Translations under genes and position numbers: made by a program
Source: Ruminococcaceae bacterium UBA7075
GTDB taxonomy: Bacteria > Bacillota > Clostridia > Oscillospirales > Acutalibacteraceae
Assembly (NCBI GenBank): GCA_002493635.1
Contig: DKZL01000075.1
Span: 63,574 to 127,573 of the forward strand
Direction: 5' to 3'
Length of the DNA: 64,000 bases
Part shown: positions 17,901-26,358 of the stretch, in pieces
How positions within the stretch are numbered: position 1 is the first letter of the stretch
Layout of the letters: the number at the start of each line of letters is the position of its first letter
Notes under the pieces: generated by a model
What the model was told of the DNA's origin: nothing
Seen by the model: the letters and a program-made list of their open reading frames with translations, nothing else
Database searches by the model: none

Positions 17901-18476
17901 CGATATGAGTTTATGAGCACGCAGGTCAACGATGTTGAAAAATCCAAACGGGAAATCGAGAAACTTATTAATGATCTGACAAAACAGATGAAGGAAGTCT
18001 TTGTTGAAAGTTTTGACCAGATTAATAAAAACTTTACTTACACCTTCAAGGAACTTTTCGGCGGCGGTACTGCTTCACTTTCACTTGCCGACCCTGAGAA
18101 TATTCTTACAAGCGGTATTGATATTCTTGTTCATCCGCCCGGAAAGATTGTTGTACATCTTGATGCACTCTCAGGCGGTGAAAAGGCACTTGTTGCTATT
18201 GCTCTTTATTTTGCAATAATGAAAGTCCGTCCTGCTCCGTTCTGTGTAATGGATGAGATTGAGGCGGCGCTTGACGATGTTAATGTATATCGTTTTGCAA
18301 GCTATATGAGAAGACTTACAGATAAAACGCAGTTTATTCTTATTACCCACAGAAGAGGTACTATGGAAGAAGCTGATGTGTTATATGGTGTAACAATGCA
18401 GGACGAAGGTATTTCAAAGCTTTTGGAGCTTCGTTCTACCGAAATTGCATCAAAACTTGGTATTGAAACAAATTAA
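14901..18476 (+). CDS. smc: Chromosome segregation protein SMC
   Basis: The ATPase subunit of condensin, which compacts and helps separate chromosomes with ScpA and ScpB (neither is in this window). The 1191-residue protein has a head with Walker A G32-PNGSGKS, a long coiled coil, a hinge (about 510-680, with GRATFLPL and the Gly-rich GGSLTGGSLN), a second coiled coil and the C-terminal head with LSGGEKALVA (about 1090) and Walker B VMDEIEAALDD. Length matches the family. It is followed by ftsY, a very common pairing. Confidence 0.97.
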   Translation: MRLKSLEIQGFKTFPDKTKLSFEQGITSVVGPNGSGKSNISDAIRWVLGEQSPKSLRCSKMEDVVFNGTDKRKRLGYAEVTLNIDNKDRVLDFNGDEIAVTRRYYRSGESEYLINKAAVRLKDINELFMDTGLGRDGYSMIGQGKIDSIVSSKGEDRREIFEEAAGISRYRYRKIDAERKLKNTEDNLLRLRDIVTELEERVEPLHKQSDKAKQFLEYSDEKRGLEIALWLLTLDNSQNELKTQDEKISIARSQYEEAERSLQNIQDETEEIYKKNGELAAQIEEIRSEITEIENKVAENRSLVSVAENDILHNNENIERINNEILQADRSAEDLEKSIAEKKIEIAQLDADIVSKQKKYSEVSEQLNVINMDSSKSSDVLQELTAELSVLTSKSADARVVDMTSESTIAELNTRIEALNAANEGNSSQISDMTAMLAKYEEDINSLEENINSQTNSLEGIQLKLASRGKKRDELKQESDKLSLDVKEHLRKISFLENLERNLEGFSKSVKSVVNASSNGKLKGICGPVSRVISVPSEYGVAIETALGAAMQNIVTDTDVDAKQAIRYLKSIDGGRATFLPLNTIKARDFKESGLESCYGFVGIAAELCSCIPKYKGILYSLLGRIVIADDLNCATAIAKKYSYRFKIVTLDGQVVNAGGSLTGGSLNRNTGLLSRASEIEELKKQTDKLQQMAKNAEENKLRISQECASFEAELLGIRADISSNQQELARLLAEKRACENELNNSRLMLENSVREIEDCHKRISSLSDSRSQAREQLAELNVRIAKAEEKVNAVTGNRAELTEKREELSMLLQNIRLEIVSSQKDVDVLNSEIVFAQNSGSDNDERKAELKAQIEIINSRINASISKIEKYNSDIEELTAKQSELNSDINKIVQQRSEYEKRTVEIRSFERDKTHERETSGQELARLEERKINIQKQYDEIISKLWEEYELTKREAEKIAIDIEDSSKAQHRLNELKKKIKSLGNVNVSAIEEYKEVSERYEFMSTQVNDVEKSKREIEKLINDLTKQMKEVFVESFDQINKNFTYTFKELFGGGTASLSLADPENILTSGIDILVHPPGKIVVHLDALSGGEKALVAIALYFAIMKVRPAPFCVMDEIEAALDDVNVYRFASYMRRLTDKTQFILITHRRGTMEEADVLYGVTMQDEGISKLLELRSTEIASKLGIETN

Positions 18477-18488
18477 AGGACTGATATT

Positions 18489-19409
18489 ATGGGATTATTC
18501 AGTAAAATTAAAGAAGGTTTAAAAAAGACAAGAAATGCCGTTATGGGGCAGATTGACTCAATGCTTAAATCTTTTACAAAGATTGACGAAGAGCTTTTTG
18601 AAGAACTCGAAGAGCTTTTGGTTATGGGAGACGTCGGTGTTCCGACCGCTGAGAAGATTTGTGATGAATTGAGAGACAGAGTTAAGAAAGAAGGTATAAA
18701 AGACCCTGCAATGATAAATTCATTGCTTGAAGAAATTATTTCCGATATGCTTTCCGGCGGTGAGGAGCTTGATATATCTACAACTCCCTCAATTATTCTT
18801 GTTATCGGTGTAAATGGTGTAGGAAAAACTACAACAATAGGTAAACTTGCAAACAGTCTTTCAAAACAAGGAAAAAAGGTTTTGCTTGCAGCCGCCGATA
18901 CATTCAGAGCCGCCGCTATTGATCAGCTTGACATATGGGCTAAGAGAAGCGGATGCGAAATTATCAAGCAGAATGAGGGCAGTGACCCTGCGGCAGTAAT
19001 ATTTGATGCTATTTCCGCTGCAAAGGCAAGAAATGCCGATGTAATAATTTGTGATACAGCAGGTCGTTTGCATAACAAAAAACATCTTATGGATGAGCTT
19101 TCAAAAATCAACAGAATTATTGACAGAGAATTACCTGATGCCGCTAAAGAAAAACTTTTGGTGCTTGATGCTACAACGGGACAGAATGCTGTAAATCAGG
19201 CGGAGCAGTTCAGACAGGCAACAGGTATTACAGGCATTGTGCTAACAAAACTTGACGGAACTGCAAAAGGTGGAGTTGTACTTGCCATTAAAGAGGGACT
19301 TGGTATACCTGTAAAATATATTGGCGTCGGCGAACAAATTGATGATTTACAGCCGTTTGATGCAAAAGCTTTTTCAAGAGCTTTGTTTGAAAAGAGCGGA
19401 GAGGAATAA
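18489..19409 (+). CDS. ftsY: Signal recognition particle receptor FtsY
   Basis: FtsY is the membrane-associated GTPase that receives SRP-ribosome complexes for co-translational insertion. At 306 residues it has only the N and G domains: a helical N domain (about 1-95) and a G domain with Walker A G107-VNGVGKTT, DTAGR and TKLDG. The long acidic A domain of E. coli FtsY is missing, as in many Gram-positive bacteria, and a short amphipathic N-terminus (GLFSKIKEGLKKT) may anchor it. Twelve bases after smc and two bases before rdgB. Confidence 0.96.
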   Translation: MGLFSKIKEGLKKTRNAVMGQIDSMLKSFTKIDEELFEELEELLVMGDVGVPTAEKICDELRDRVKKEGIKDPAMINSLLEEIISDMLSGGEELDISTTPSIILVIGVNGVGKTTTIGKLANSLSKQGKKVLLAAADTFRAAAIDQLDIWAKRSGCEIIKQNEGSDPAAVIFDAISAAKARNADVIICDTAGRLHNKKHLMDELSKINRIIDRELPDAAKEKLLVLDATTGQNAVNQAEQFRQATGITGIVLTKLDGTAKGGVVLAIKEGLGIPVKYIGVGEQIDDLQPFDAKAFSRALFEKSGEE

Positions 19410-19411
19410 TT

Positions 19412-20005
19412 ATGAAGTTCATAATGGCTACCAATAATGCTCATAAGGTAATTGAGCTTTCAAGAATTTTGCTCCCACTTGGCATTGAGGTTATATCTGC
19501 AAAGGATGCAGGCATAACGCTTGACGATGTTGAAGAAACAGGAACAACTTTTGCTGAAAATGCATTTTTAAAGGCAAATGCCGCTTTCATAAAGACAGGT
19601 ATGCCTGCTGTTGCAGATGATTCGGGACTATGCGTTGATGCACTTGACGGCAGACCCGGAATTTACTCTGCAAGATATGGCGGTGAGGGTGCGTCTGATT
19701 CCGAAAAGAATGCGAAGCTGCTTGATGAACTCAGCAACGTTGACGCAGAAAATCGTACAGCGCATTTTACAAGTGCTATTTGTTGTATTCTTGAAGACGG
19801 TACACGAATTGACGTTGAGGGAAGATGCAATGGTAAGATAGCTATTGAACCTCACGGTAACGGTGGCTTTGGCTATGACCCGATTTTTATGTGTGGAAGC
19901 AGATGTTATGCCGAGCTTAGTGCAGAGGAAAAGGACGCTGTAAGCCATAGAGGTGCAGCTCTTAGAAAGCTTAAAGCAGAACTTGAAAAACGATTAGAAA
20001 AATAA
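19412..20005 (+). CDS. rdgB: XTP/dITP pyrophosphatase (RdgB/HAM1 family)
   Basis: This 197-residue enzyme removes non-canonical purine nucleoside triphosphates (XTP, dITP) from the pool by releasing pyrophosphate. The diagnostic start MATNNAHKVIEL, the TFAENAFLKA and DDSGLCVDALDG blocks and GFGYDPIF are all present. Typical length. It follows ftsY by 2 bases in the long operon and precedes yhbY. Confidence 0.94.
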   Translation: MKFIMATNNAHKVIELSRILLPLGIEVISAKDAGITLDDVEETGTTFAENAFLKANAAFIKTGMPAVADDSGLCVDALDGRPGIYSARYGGEGASDSEKNAKLLDELSNVDAENRTAHFTSAICCILEDGTRIDVEGRCNGKIAIEPHGNGGFGYDPIFMCGSRCYAELSAEEKDAVSHRGAALRKLKAELEKRLEK

Positions 20006-20024
20006 TGCCGAAAGGACAAAATAT

Positions 20025-20330
20025 ATGTTAACAAGTAAACAGCGTGCATATCTCAGAGGTCTTGCAAATTCAATCGAAACCATTCTTATGGTCGGCAAGG
20101 GCGAGATTACCGATAATATTATCACTCAGGCTTCCGATGCCTTAAAGGCTCGTGAACTCATTAAGGGCAAAGTGCTTGAAAACAGCTCATATTCTTCAAA
20201 AGAGGCGGCTTGTCTTATTGCAGAAAAATGTAAAGCGGATGTTGTGCAGGTTATTGGTTCAAAGTTTGTACTTTATAAGCGTAATAATGAAAAGCCTGTA
20301 ATTGTATTGCCGAAATCTAATAAAAAATGA
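20025..20330 (+). CDS. yhbY: YhbY-type CRM-domain RNA-binding protein
   Basis: A 101-residue single CRM-domain protein of the YhbY/YqeI family, associated with pre-50S ribosomal particles. The start LTSKQRAYLRGLA, the VGKGEI loop and the later ARELIKGKVLE block are characteristic; the glycine-rich loop of CRM proteins is here GKGEI. It overlaps nadD by 4 bases, and the order yhbY-nadD-yqeK-rsfS is conserved in Firmicutes. Confidence 0.92.
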   Translation: MLTSKQRAYLRGLANSIETILMVGKGEITDNIITQASDALKARELIKGKVLENSSYSSKEAACLIAEKCKADVVQVIGSKFVLYKRNNEKPVIVLPKSNKK

Positions 20331-20932
20331 GTAAAATAGGTATTTTGGGAGGGACATTCAATCCGATTCATAACGGACACATTTTACTTGCTAAGTATTG
20401 TAAAAGTGAACTCGGACTTGACAGGGTGTTGTTGATTCCGACCTACTCACCCCCTCACAAGGCAAACGATGATCTGGAAAATGAAATCGACAGACTTAAT
20501 ATGTGTCGTATCGTATGTGATAAGCTTGAAGGTTTTGAAGTATCCGATATTGAAATTAAAAGAAAGGGCAAAAGCTATTCGTATCAAACTCTTACTTCAT
20601 TAAAAGAAAAATATCCTGATGATGAGTTATTCTTCATAATGGGAGCTGATATGTTTTTGTCGCTTGACAAATGGAAGAATCCCGACATTATTTTTAAAAA
20701 GGCTTCGATGATTGTTGTCCCGAGAGATACTTTAGACGTAGGTGAGCTTGAGAATTACTATAAAAATGTAATTGCACCAATGGGTGCAAAGGCGTATATC
20801 TTGTCAAATTCTGTTTTACAGGTTTCTTCAACTTATATCAGAGAAAATATTGAGAATTATAATATTATCAAAGATTTAATCGACAGCAGAGTTTATCATT
20901 ATATAATTTCTAATAAATTATACCGGAAGTGA
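20327..20932 (+). CDS. nadD: Nicotinate-nucleotide adenylyltransferase
   Basis: NadD joins ATP and nicotinate mononucleotide to deamido-NAD in NAD synthesis. The 201-residue protein has the nucleotidyltransferase GGTFNPIHNGH motif near the N-terminus and the C-terminal SSTYIRE motif that binds ATP phosphates. Length is normal. The ATG overlaps the yhbY stop (ATGA), and the HD-domain gene yqeK follows 4 bases later. Confidence 0.95.
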   Translation: MSKIGILGGTFNPIHNGHILLAKYCKSELGLDRVLLIPTYSPPHKANDDLENEIDRLNMCRIVCDKLEGFEVSDIEIKRKGKSYSYQTLTSLKEKYPDDELFFIMGADMFLSLDKWKNPDIIFKKASMIVVPRDTLDVGELENYYKNVIAPMGAKAYILSNSVLQVSSTYIRENIENYNIIKDLIDSRVYHYIISNKLYRK

Positions 20933-20936
20933 TTTT

Positions 20937-21524
20937 GTGAATTTAGATGAATATAAAAATCTGATAAAATCAAAAATGAGTGAGCACAGATTTGTTCACA
21001 GTGTTAATGTGTCTAAAGAGGCACGAAAGCTTGCCAAAATTTACGGAGCTGATGCAGAGAAAGCTGCAATTGCAGGAATACTTCACGACATAACTAAAGA
21101 AATGCCTGTAGAAGAGCAGTTGAAAATTATAACGGACAGTGGTATAATTTTAGATAATGTACAGAAAAATGCTCCCAAACTCTGGCACGGAATAAGCGGA
21201 AGCATTTATATCAAAGAAAATCTCGATATAAATGATGCAGATATTTTGAATGCAATCCGCTATCACACAACAGGAAGAGCAGGAATGAGCCTGCTTGAAA
21301 AAATTATTTTTGTAGCAGATTTTACTTCACAGGAGCGTACATACAAAGGCGTTTCAACAATGCGTAAAAAATCAAGAAAAACTCTTGATGAAGCAATGCT
21401 CTACGGTTTTAAATTTACATTTTCAGATCTATCAAAGCGTGAGCTTGCAATTCATCCTGATGAACTTGCTTGTTATAACGAAATTGTATTGAGTAATATA
21501 TCATTGAAAGGAAATAACAAATGA
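20937..21524 (+). CDS. yqeK: YqeK-type HD-domain hydrolase (Ap4A hydrolase, symmetrical)
   Basis: A 195-residue HD-domain protein. YqeK-family members split diadenosine tetraphosphate to two ADP. The metal site is visible as HRFVHSVNV followed by AGILHDITKE, with the later RYHTTGR histidine and DFTSQER. The start is GTG at 20937, four bases after nadD; the next in-frame ATG would remove the first histidine. Overlaps rsfS by 4 bases. Confidence 0.88.
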   Translation: MNLDEYKNLIKSKMSEHRFVHSVNVSKEARKLAKIYGADAEKAAIAGILHDITKEMPVEEQLKIITDSGIILDNVQKNAPKLWHGISGSIYIKENLDINDADILNAIRYHTTGRAGMSLLEKIIFVADFTSQERTYKGVSTMRKKSRKTLDEAMLYGFKFTFSDLSKRELAIHPDELACYNEIVLSNISLKGNNK

Positions 21525-21874
21525 CTTCTTATGAACAATCAATACTTACTGCTAAAGCATTAAGCAGTAAAAAGGGACTTGATATTCAGGTTATAGAAAT
21601 CAGCGATGTTTCTGTGCTTGCAGATTATATGGTAATTGCAACCGGTACAAGTACAACCCATGTAAAGGCTCTTGCAGATGAAGTTGAATATAAGCTTGAT
21701 GAGGCAGGAATTTCTGTAAGTCACATTGAGGGTTATCGTTCAAATACGTGGATTTTGCTTGACTATATTGATGTTATCGTAAATGTGTTTTCGGACGAGG
21801 CAAGAGAATTTTATGATCTTGACAGATTGTGGCAGGATGGAAAGCCTGTTGATTTAACTAATATAATTGATTAA
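21521..21874 (+). CDS. rsfS: Ribosomal silencing factor RsfS
   Basis: A 117-residue RsfS/YbeB/Iojap protein that binds L14 on the 50S subunit and blocks subunit joining when nutrients run low. Recognised by VLADYMVIATGTSTTH, the IEGYRSNTWILLDYIDVIVNVF block and the C-terminal YDLDRLWQDG. The ATG overlaps the yqeK stop as ATGA. leuS follows 15 bases on. Confidence 0.94.
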   Translation: MTSYEQSILTAKALSSKKGLDIQVIEISDVSVLADYMVIATGTSTTHVKALADEVEYKLDEAGISVSHIEGYRSNTWILLDYIDVIVNVFSDEAREFYDLDRLWQDGKPVDLTNIID

Positions 21875-21889
21875 GCGGGAGGACTTGAA

Positions 21890-24301
21890 TTGAAATACAA
21901 TCATAAATCAGTTGAACAAAAATGGCAGAAAATCTGGGAAGATAAGGGTGTTTTTCACGCAAGTGAGGATACGAATAAAGAAAAATTCTATGCTCTTATT
22001 GAGTTCCCTTATCCGTCAGGACAGGGACTACATGTCGGTCATCCTCGTCCTTATACAGCATTGGATACTGTTGCCAGAAAGCGCAGACTCGAGGGATATA
22101 ATGTACTTTATCCGATAGGCTGGGATGCTTTTGGTCTGCCTACGGAGAACTATGCTATAAAAAATCATATTCATCCCGAGATTGTTACGAAAAATAATAT
22201 TGAACGCTTTAAAAAACAGATTCAGTCGCTCGGCATTTCATTTGACTGGAGCCGTGAAATTAATACAACTGATCCGAGCTACTATAAGTGGACGCAGTGG
22301 ATATTTATTCAGCTTTTCAAAAAAGGACTCGCTTATAAAAAAGAAATGAATGTAAACTGGTGTACTTCCTGCAAATGCGTTCTTGCAAATGAAGAGGTTG
22401 TAAACGGTGTTTGCGAGCGTTGCGGAAGCGAGGTTGTGCACAAGGTTAAATCGCAGTGGATGCTCAAAATTACTGAGTATGCCGACAGACTTATAAATGA
22501 CCTTGAGCTTGTAAATTATCCCGATAGAGTTAAGGCACAGCAAAAAAACTGGATTGGCAGAAGCACAGGTGCAGAGGTTGATTTTAAAACAACTACCGGC
22601 GATACTCTGACTATCTATACTACAAGAGCAGACACACTCTATGGTGCTACATATATGGTAATCTCTCCGGAACATCCTCTTATCGAAAAGTGGGCAGACA
22701 AGCTTTCTAATATGGATGCAATTCGTGAATATCAGGCGGCAGCTGCAAGAAAGTCAGATTTTGAGAGAACTGAGGTTGCCAAAGATAAAACAGGTGTTAA
22801 GCTTGAAGGCATTAACGCAATTAATCCTGTAAATAATAAGGAAATCCCTATTTTTATTTCTGACTATGTACTTGTATCTTATGGTACGGGTGCAATTATG
22901 GCTGTTCCTGCACATGATACACGTGACTGGGAATTTGCGAAGAAATTTGATTTACCTATAATTGAAGTTGTAGAGGGCGGTAATGTTCAGGAAGAAGCAT
23001 TTACCGATTGTGCTACAGGAATAATGGTTAATTCAGGTATGCTTGACGGTCTTTCAGTTGATGAAGCTAAAAAGAAGATTATTGACTGGCTTACAAAAGA
23101 GGGCAAAGGACACGCTAAGGTCAATTATAAACTCCGTGACTGGGTGTTCTCCCGTCAGCGTTATTGGGGTGAGCCTATTCCAATCGTTCATTGTGAGAAA
23201 TGCGGTTATGTTCCTGTTGATGAAAGCGAGCTTCCGCTTAAGCTGCCTATGGTTGAATCATACGAACCAACTGACAATGGTGAATCACCGCTTGCTAAGA
23301 TGACAGATTGGATTGAAACAACCTGTCCTTGCTGCGGCGGAAAAGCCAAACGGGAAACCGATACAATGCCTCAGTGGGCAGGGTCGTCATGGTATTATCT
23401 CCGTTATATGGACCCTCACAACGACAATGCTCTTGCATCAAAAGAAGCTCTTGAATATTGGGCTCCTGTTGACTGGTACAACGGCGGTATGGAGCATACG
23501 ACGCTTCATTTGCTTTACAGCCGTTTCTGGCACAAGTTCCTCTATGATATAGGCGTAGTTCCAACTCCTGAGCCATATGCAAAGCGTACATCGCATGGTA
23601 TGATTCTTGGTGAGAACGGCGAGAAGATGAGTAAGTCAAGAGGTAATGTTGTAAATCCTGATGAAATTGTTGAGGAGTACGGTGCAGATACAATGCGTCT
23701 TTATGAGATGTTTATCGGCGACTTTGAAAAATCCGCTCCGTGGAGTCAGTCAAGTATTCGTGGATGTCGCAGATTTGTTGAACGTTTCTGGAATCTTCAG
23801 AATATTCTCATTGACGGTGACACAGTTCGTCCTGAACTTGAAGGTGTATTTAACAAGGCAATCAAAAAGGTTGGCGAGGATATTGAAAATATCAAGTTCA
23901 ACACTGCTATTGCAACATTAATGGCTCTTATAAATGATATTTCCAATGTTAAGTCAATTAACAAAGAAGAGTTAAGAATTTTCTCAATCCTTCTCAATCC
24001 ATTTGCTCCTCATGTTACTGAAGAGGTCTATGAGGCTTGCAATCTTGGAAATGGTATTGTTGCAGAGGCAGAATGGCCAAAATATGACGAAGCAAAATGT
24101 ATTGATGAAAGCGTAGAAATTGTTGTTCAGGTAAACGGCAAGATTAAAACTAAGCTCAATATCCCTGTTGATGCTGACAAGGACAGTGTTCTTGAATTTG
24201 CTAAGGCTGATGATAATGTTAAGAAAGCACTCGAAGGAATGAATATTATTAAAGAAATTGTTGTTCCTAAAAAGCTTGTAAACCTTGTTGTTAAGCCATA
24301 A
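21890..24301 (+). CDS. leuS: Leucyl-tRNA synthetase
   Basis: LeuRS charges tRNA-Leu. The 803-residue class Ia enzyme has the HIGH-type motif H48-V-G-H51, a CP1 editing insertion, paired CxxC zinc knuckles (CTSC/CERC and CEKC/CPCC) and the K579-M-S-K-S583 motif. The stretch after HVGH reads PRPYT. The start is TTG at 21890 with GGGAGGA 6-12 bases before it; no ATG is available nearby. No T-box leader is visible before it, so expression probably follows the operon. A promoter for rpsU lies after the stop. Confidence 0.96.
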   Translation: MKYNHKSVEQKWQKIWEDKGVFHASEDTNKEKFYALIEFPYPSGQGLHVGHPRPYTALDTVARKRRLEGYNVLYPIGWDAFGLPTENYAIKNHIHPEIVTKNNIERFKKQIQSLGISFDWSREINTTDPSYYKWTQWIFIQLFKKGLAYKKEMNVNWCTSCKCVLANEEVVNGVCERCGSEVVHKVKSQWMLKITEYADRLINDLELVNYPDRVKAQQKNWIGRSTGAEVDFKTTTGDTLTIYTTRADTLYGATYMVISPEHPLIEKWADKLSNMDAIREYQAAAARKSDFERTEVAKDKTGVKLEGINAINPVNNKEIPIFISDYVLVSYGTGAIMAVPAHDTRDWEFAKKFDLPIIEVVEGGNVQEEAFTDCATGIMVNSGMLDGLSVDEAKKKIIDWLTKEGKGHAKVNYKLRDWVFSRQRYWGEPIPIVHCEKCGYVPVDESELPLKLPMVESYEPTDNGESPLAKMTDWIETTCPCCGGKAKRETDTMPQWAGSSWYYLRYMDPHNDNALASKEALEYWAPVDWYNGGMEHTTLHLLYSRFWHKFLYDIGVVPTPEPYAKRTSHGMILGENGEKMSKSRGNVVNPDEIVEEYGADTMRLYEMFIGDFEKSAPWSQSSIRGCRRFVERFWNLQNILIDGDTVRPELEGVFNKAIKKVGEDIENIKFNTAIATLMALINDISNVKSINKEELRIFSILLNPFAPHVTEEVYEACNLGNGIVAEAEWPKYDEAKCIDESVEIVVQVNGKIKTKLNIPVDADKDSVLEFAKADDNVKKALEGMNIIKEIVVPKKLVNLVVKP

Positions 24302-24344
24302 AAACCGATAAATATAAAAAAATTCCTAAAATTCTACTTTTCTA

Positions 24345-24373
24345 TTGACTTTAATAATCATATATTGTATAAT
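24345..24373 (+). promoter_or_regulatory. Promoter of rpsU
   Basis: TTGACT (24345-24350), a 17-base spacer and TATAAT (24368-24373). The leader would be about 50 bases, ending in GGGAGG before the rpsU ATG. Confidence 0.8.
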
Positions 24374-24431
24374 AATCAATGCAATTATATGCAAATTACC
24401 CATGCCATATGGCGGATGGGAGGGAAGATAG

Positions 24432-24608
24432 ATGGCAGAGATTAGACTTAAGGAAAATGAATCACTTGAAAGTGCTTTAAGAAGATTCAAAAAGCAGTGT
24501 GCCAGAGCTGGCGTTATTGCTGAGGTTCGCAAGAGAGAAGCTTATGAAAAGCCTTCTGTAAAGCGTAAGAAAAAATCCGAAGCAGCTCGCAAACGCAAAT
24601 ACAGGTAA
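24432..24608 (+). CDS. rpsU: 30S ribosomal protein S21
   Basis: A 58-residue, very basic small-subunit protein. The translation begins MAEIRLKENESLESALRRFK, continues KQCARAGVIAEVRKREAYEK and ends in a Lys/Arg-rich tail, which is diagnostic of S21. It is a single-gene unit: own promoter at 24345-24373, GGGAGG at 24418-24423 and an intrinsic terminator 7 bases after the stop. S21 is needed for efficient initiation on natural mRNAs. Confidence 0.96.
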   Translation: MAEIRLKENESLESALRRFKKQCARAGVIAEVRKREAYEKPSVKRKKKSEAARKRKYR

Positions 24609-24614
24609 TCTAAT

Positions 24615-24645
24615 AAAGCGGACAGAGCATATCTGTCCGCTTTTT
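24615..24645 (+). terminator. Terminator after rpsU
   Basis: AAAGCGGACAGA (24615-24626) pairs with TCTGTCCGCTTT (24632-24643) around a 5-base loop and runs into TTTTT. Confidence 0.88.
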
Positions 24646-24745
24646 GACTTTGTAGGTAACTGCTCGGATAAGTGAAGACCACCGATTGCTTTTTGATTTA
24701 TGTAAATGTTGTTATTACAATAATTTTTTCGTAAAGGTGAAGATA

Positions 24746-25177
24746 ATGAAAAAAATTCTTGTTTTGCTCGGACCTAACCTTAATATGGTCGGTGTTCGTG
24801 AAAAAGGTATATACGGCAGTGAAGATGCAGATAGTATAGAAGAACAGATAAAATCATATGCTCGTTCTAACGGTTTTGATGCAGATGTGTTTCAGTCAAA
24901 TCACGAGGGTGACCTGATTGATAAAATCCACGCATCAAAAGATGTTTATAACGGTGTTGTTATTAATGCCGGTGCGCTTACGCATTACAGCTACGCTTTG
25001 CGTGACGCCATTGCGTGCATAAAAATTCCTTTTGTTGAGGTGCATATGTCTAATATTCACGCAAGGGAAGAGTTTAGGCATAGATCTGTTATTGCTCCGG
25101 TGTGTGCAGGACAAATTGCGGGCTTTGGAAAGAACAGTTATTTCCTCGCTATTGAAGCTCTGAAGGATTTGATGTAA
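24746..25177 (+). CDS. aroQ: 3-dehydroquinate dehydratase, type II
   Basis: AroQ converts 3-dehydroquinate to 3-dehydroshikimate in the shikimate pathway. The 143-residue protein has the type II pattern: LLGPNLNMVGVRE with its lid region, SNHEGDLIDKI, NAGALTHYS and VEVHMSNIHAREEFRH. I choose the ATG at 24746, preceded by AAAGGTGA; the open frame extends upstream to a TTG, but that part is not family-like. No other shikimate gene is adjacent. The stop overlaps the next start by one base. Confidence 0.93.
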   Translation: MKKILVLLGPNLNMVGVREKGIYGSEDADSIEEQIKSYARSNGFDADVFQSNHEGDLIDKIHASKDVYNGVVINAGALTHYSYALRDAIACIKIPFVEVHMSNIHAREEFRHRSVIAPVCAGQIAGFGKNSYFLAIEALKDLM

Positions 25178-26265
25178 TGTCTGACGTTTATAAAAAACGT
25201 ATCGATAAAATAAGAAAAACTATTGCTTCAGATAACGAAGCTATTTTGATTACAAATGAGATAAATGTAGGATATTTTTCTGCTTTTCATCACAGCGAGG
25301 GTGCAATGCTCATTACGAGGACAAGTGCTGTATTGCTTGTGGATTTCAGATATATCGAAGCCGCCAAAAAGTATGCGGAATGCGATGTAGTATGTATTTC
25401 CAAAGGCTTTATTTCAAGTATAATCGAAATTTGTACAAAAGAAGAAATTAATAGAGTTTATACGGAATCTTCAAATCTTACTCTTGAAAAATACAGTCTT
25501 TATAAAAAGCACTTTGATGAATTTAAGATAGAGCTTGATATTTCATCAAAGCTTGATGAAAATATTTCAGACGTCAGAATAATAAAAACAAAAGATGAAT
25601 TTGAAAAAATTTTAAAAGCACAGAAAATTGCTGAAGAATCATATCTTGAAGTGCTGAATTATATTAAGCCGAATATTTCCGAGCGCAAAATAGCGCTTGA
25701 ATTAGAATATATTATGAAGCTTAAGGGTGCAGAGAGAGTTTCATTTGACCTGATTACCATAACGGGCAAAAAGACATCATTGCCTCACGGTGTTCCGGGA
25801 AATGAAATTGTTTGTGAAGGCGACTTCTTTACAATGGACTTTGGTGCAGTTTATGAAGGATATCACAGTGATACAACAAGAACTGTTGCTGTAAAAAATG
25901 CCACTGATGAAATGAAAGAGGTTTATGAAACAGTTCTCAAAGCACAGCTTGCAGCACTTGATGTTGTGAAATCGGGTGTTAAGTGCAGTGATGTTGATAA
26001 TGCTGCGAGAGATATAATTAAGCAGGCTGGTTACGGTGAATACTTCGGACATGCAACAGGACACGGTGTAGGACTTGAAATCCATGAAAATCCAACAGTG
26101 TCATTCAGAAGCGAAACTGTTCTGCAATCGGGAATGGTAATTACAGATGAACCCGGTATTTATCTTCCTGATAAGTTTGGTGTACGCATCGAAGATATGT
26201 TGTTTGTAACCGATATTGGCTGTATAAACTTTGTAACTCTTCCAAAAGAGTTGATAATTGTATAA
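25177..26265 (+). CDS. M24-family Xaa-Pro aminopeptidase
   Basis: A 362-residue creatinase/aminopeptidase P-like metallopeptidase, probably removing N-terminal residues before proline from peptides in the cytoplasm. An N-terminal creatinase-type domain (about 1-125) precedes the pita-bread catalytic domain, with metal ligands in TMDFGAVYEGYHSDTTRT (two aspartates), GHGVGLEIHE (histidine), DEPGIY and GVRIEDM (glutamates). It overlaps aroQ by one base and is followed by efp; a pepQ/papA-like gene before efp is common in Firmicutes. Confidence 0.9.
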   Translation: MSDVYKKRIDKIRKTIASDNEAILITNEINVGYFSAFHHSEGAMLITRTSAVLLVDFRYIEAAKKYAECDVVCISKGFISSIIEICTKEEINRVYTESSNLTLEKYSLYKKHFDEFKIELDISSKLDENISDVRIIKTKDEFEKILKAQKIAEESYLEVLNYIKPNISERKIALELEYIMKLKGAERVSFDLITITGKKTSLPHGVPGNEIVCEGDFFTMDFGAVYEGYHSDTTRTVAVKNATDEMKEVYETVLKAQLAALDVVKSGVKCSDVDNAARDIIKQAGYGEYFGHATGHGVGLEIHENPTVSFRSETVLQSGMVITDEPGIYLPDKFGVRIEDMLFVTDIGCINFVTLPKELIIV

Positions 26266-26270
26266 AATGC

Positions 26271-26299
26271 TTGCTTTTTTAAAGATAATTATGTATAAT
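26271..26299 (+). promoter_or_regulatory. Promoter of efp
   Basis: TTGCTT (26271-26276), a 17-base spacer and TATAAT (26294-26299). TAGGAGG lies just before the efp ATG, giving a leader of about 50 bases. Confidence 0.75.
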
Positions 26300-26358
26300 G
26301 ATAACTGACATATTACGGTAGTATTTATTCGTAATACAAATTTTAGGAGGTATAGTTA

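Noticed and set aside
24644..24672. TTGACT-17-GATAAG before aroQ
   Set aside because: The -35 overlaps the rpsU terminator T-run and the -10 is poor; it may work but is not well supported.
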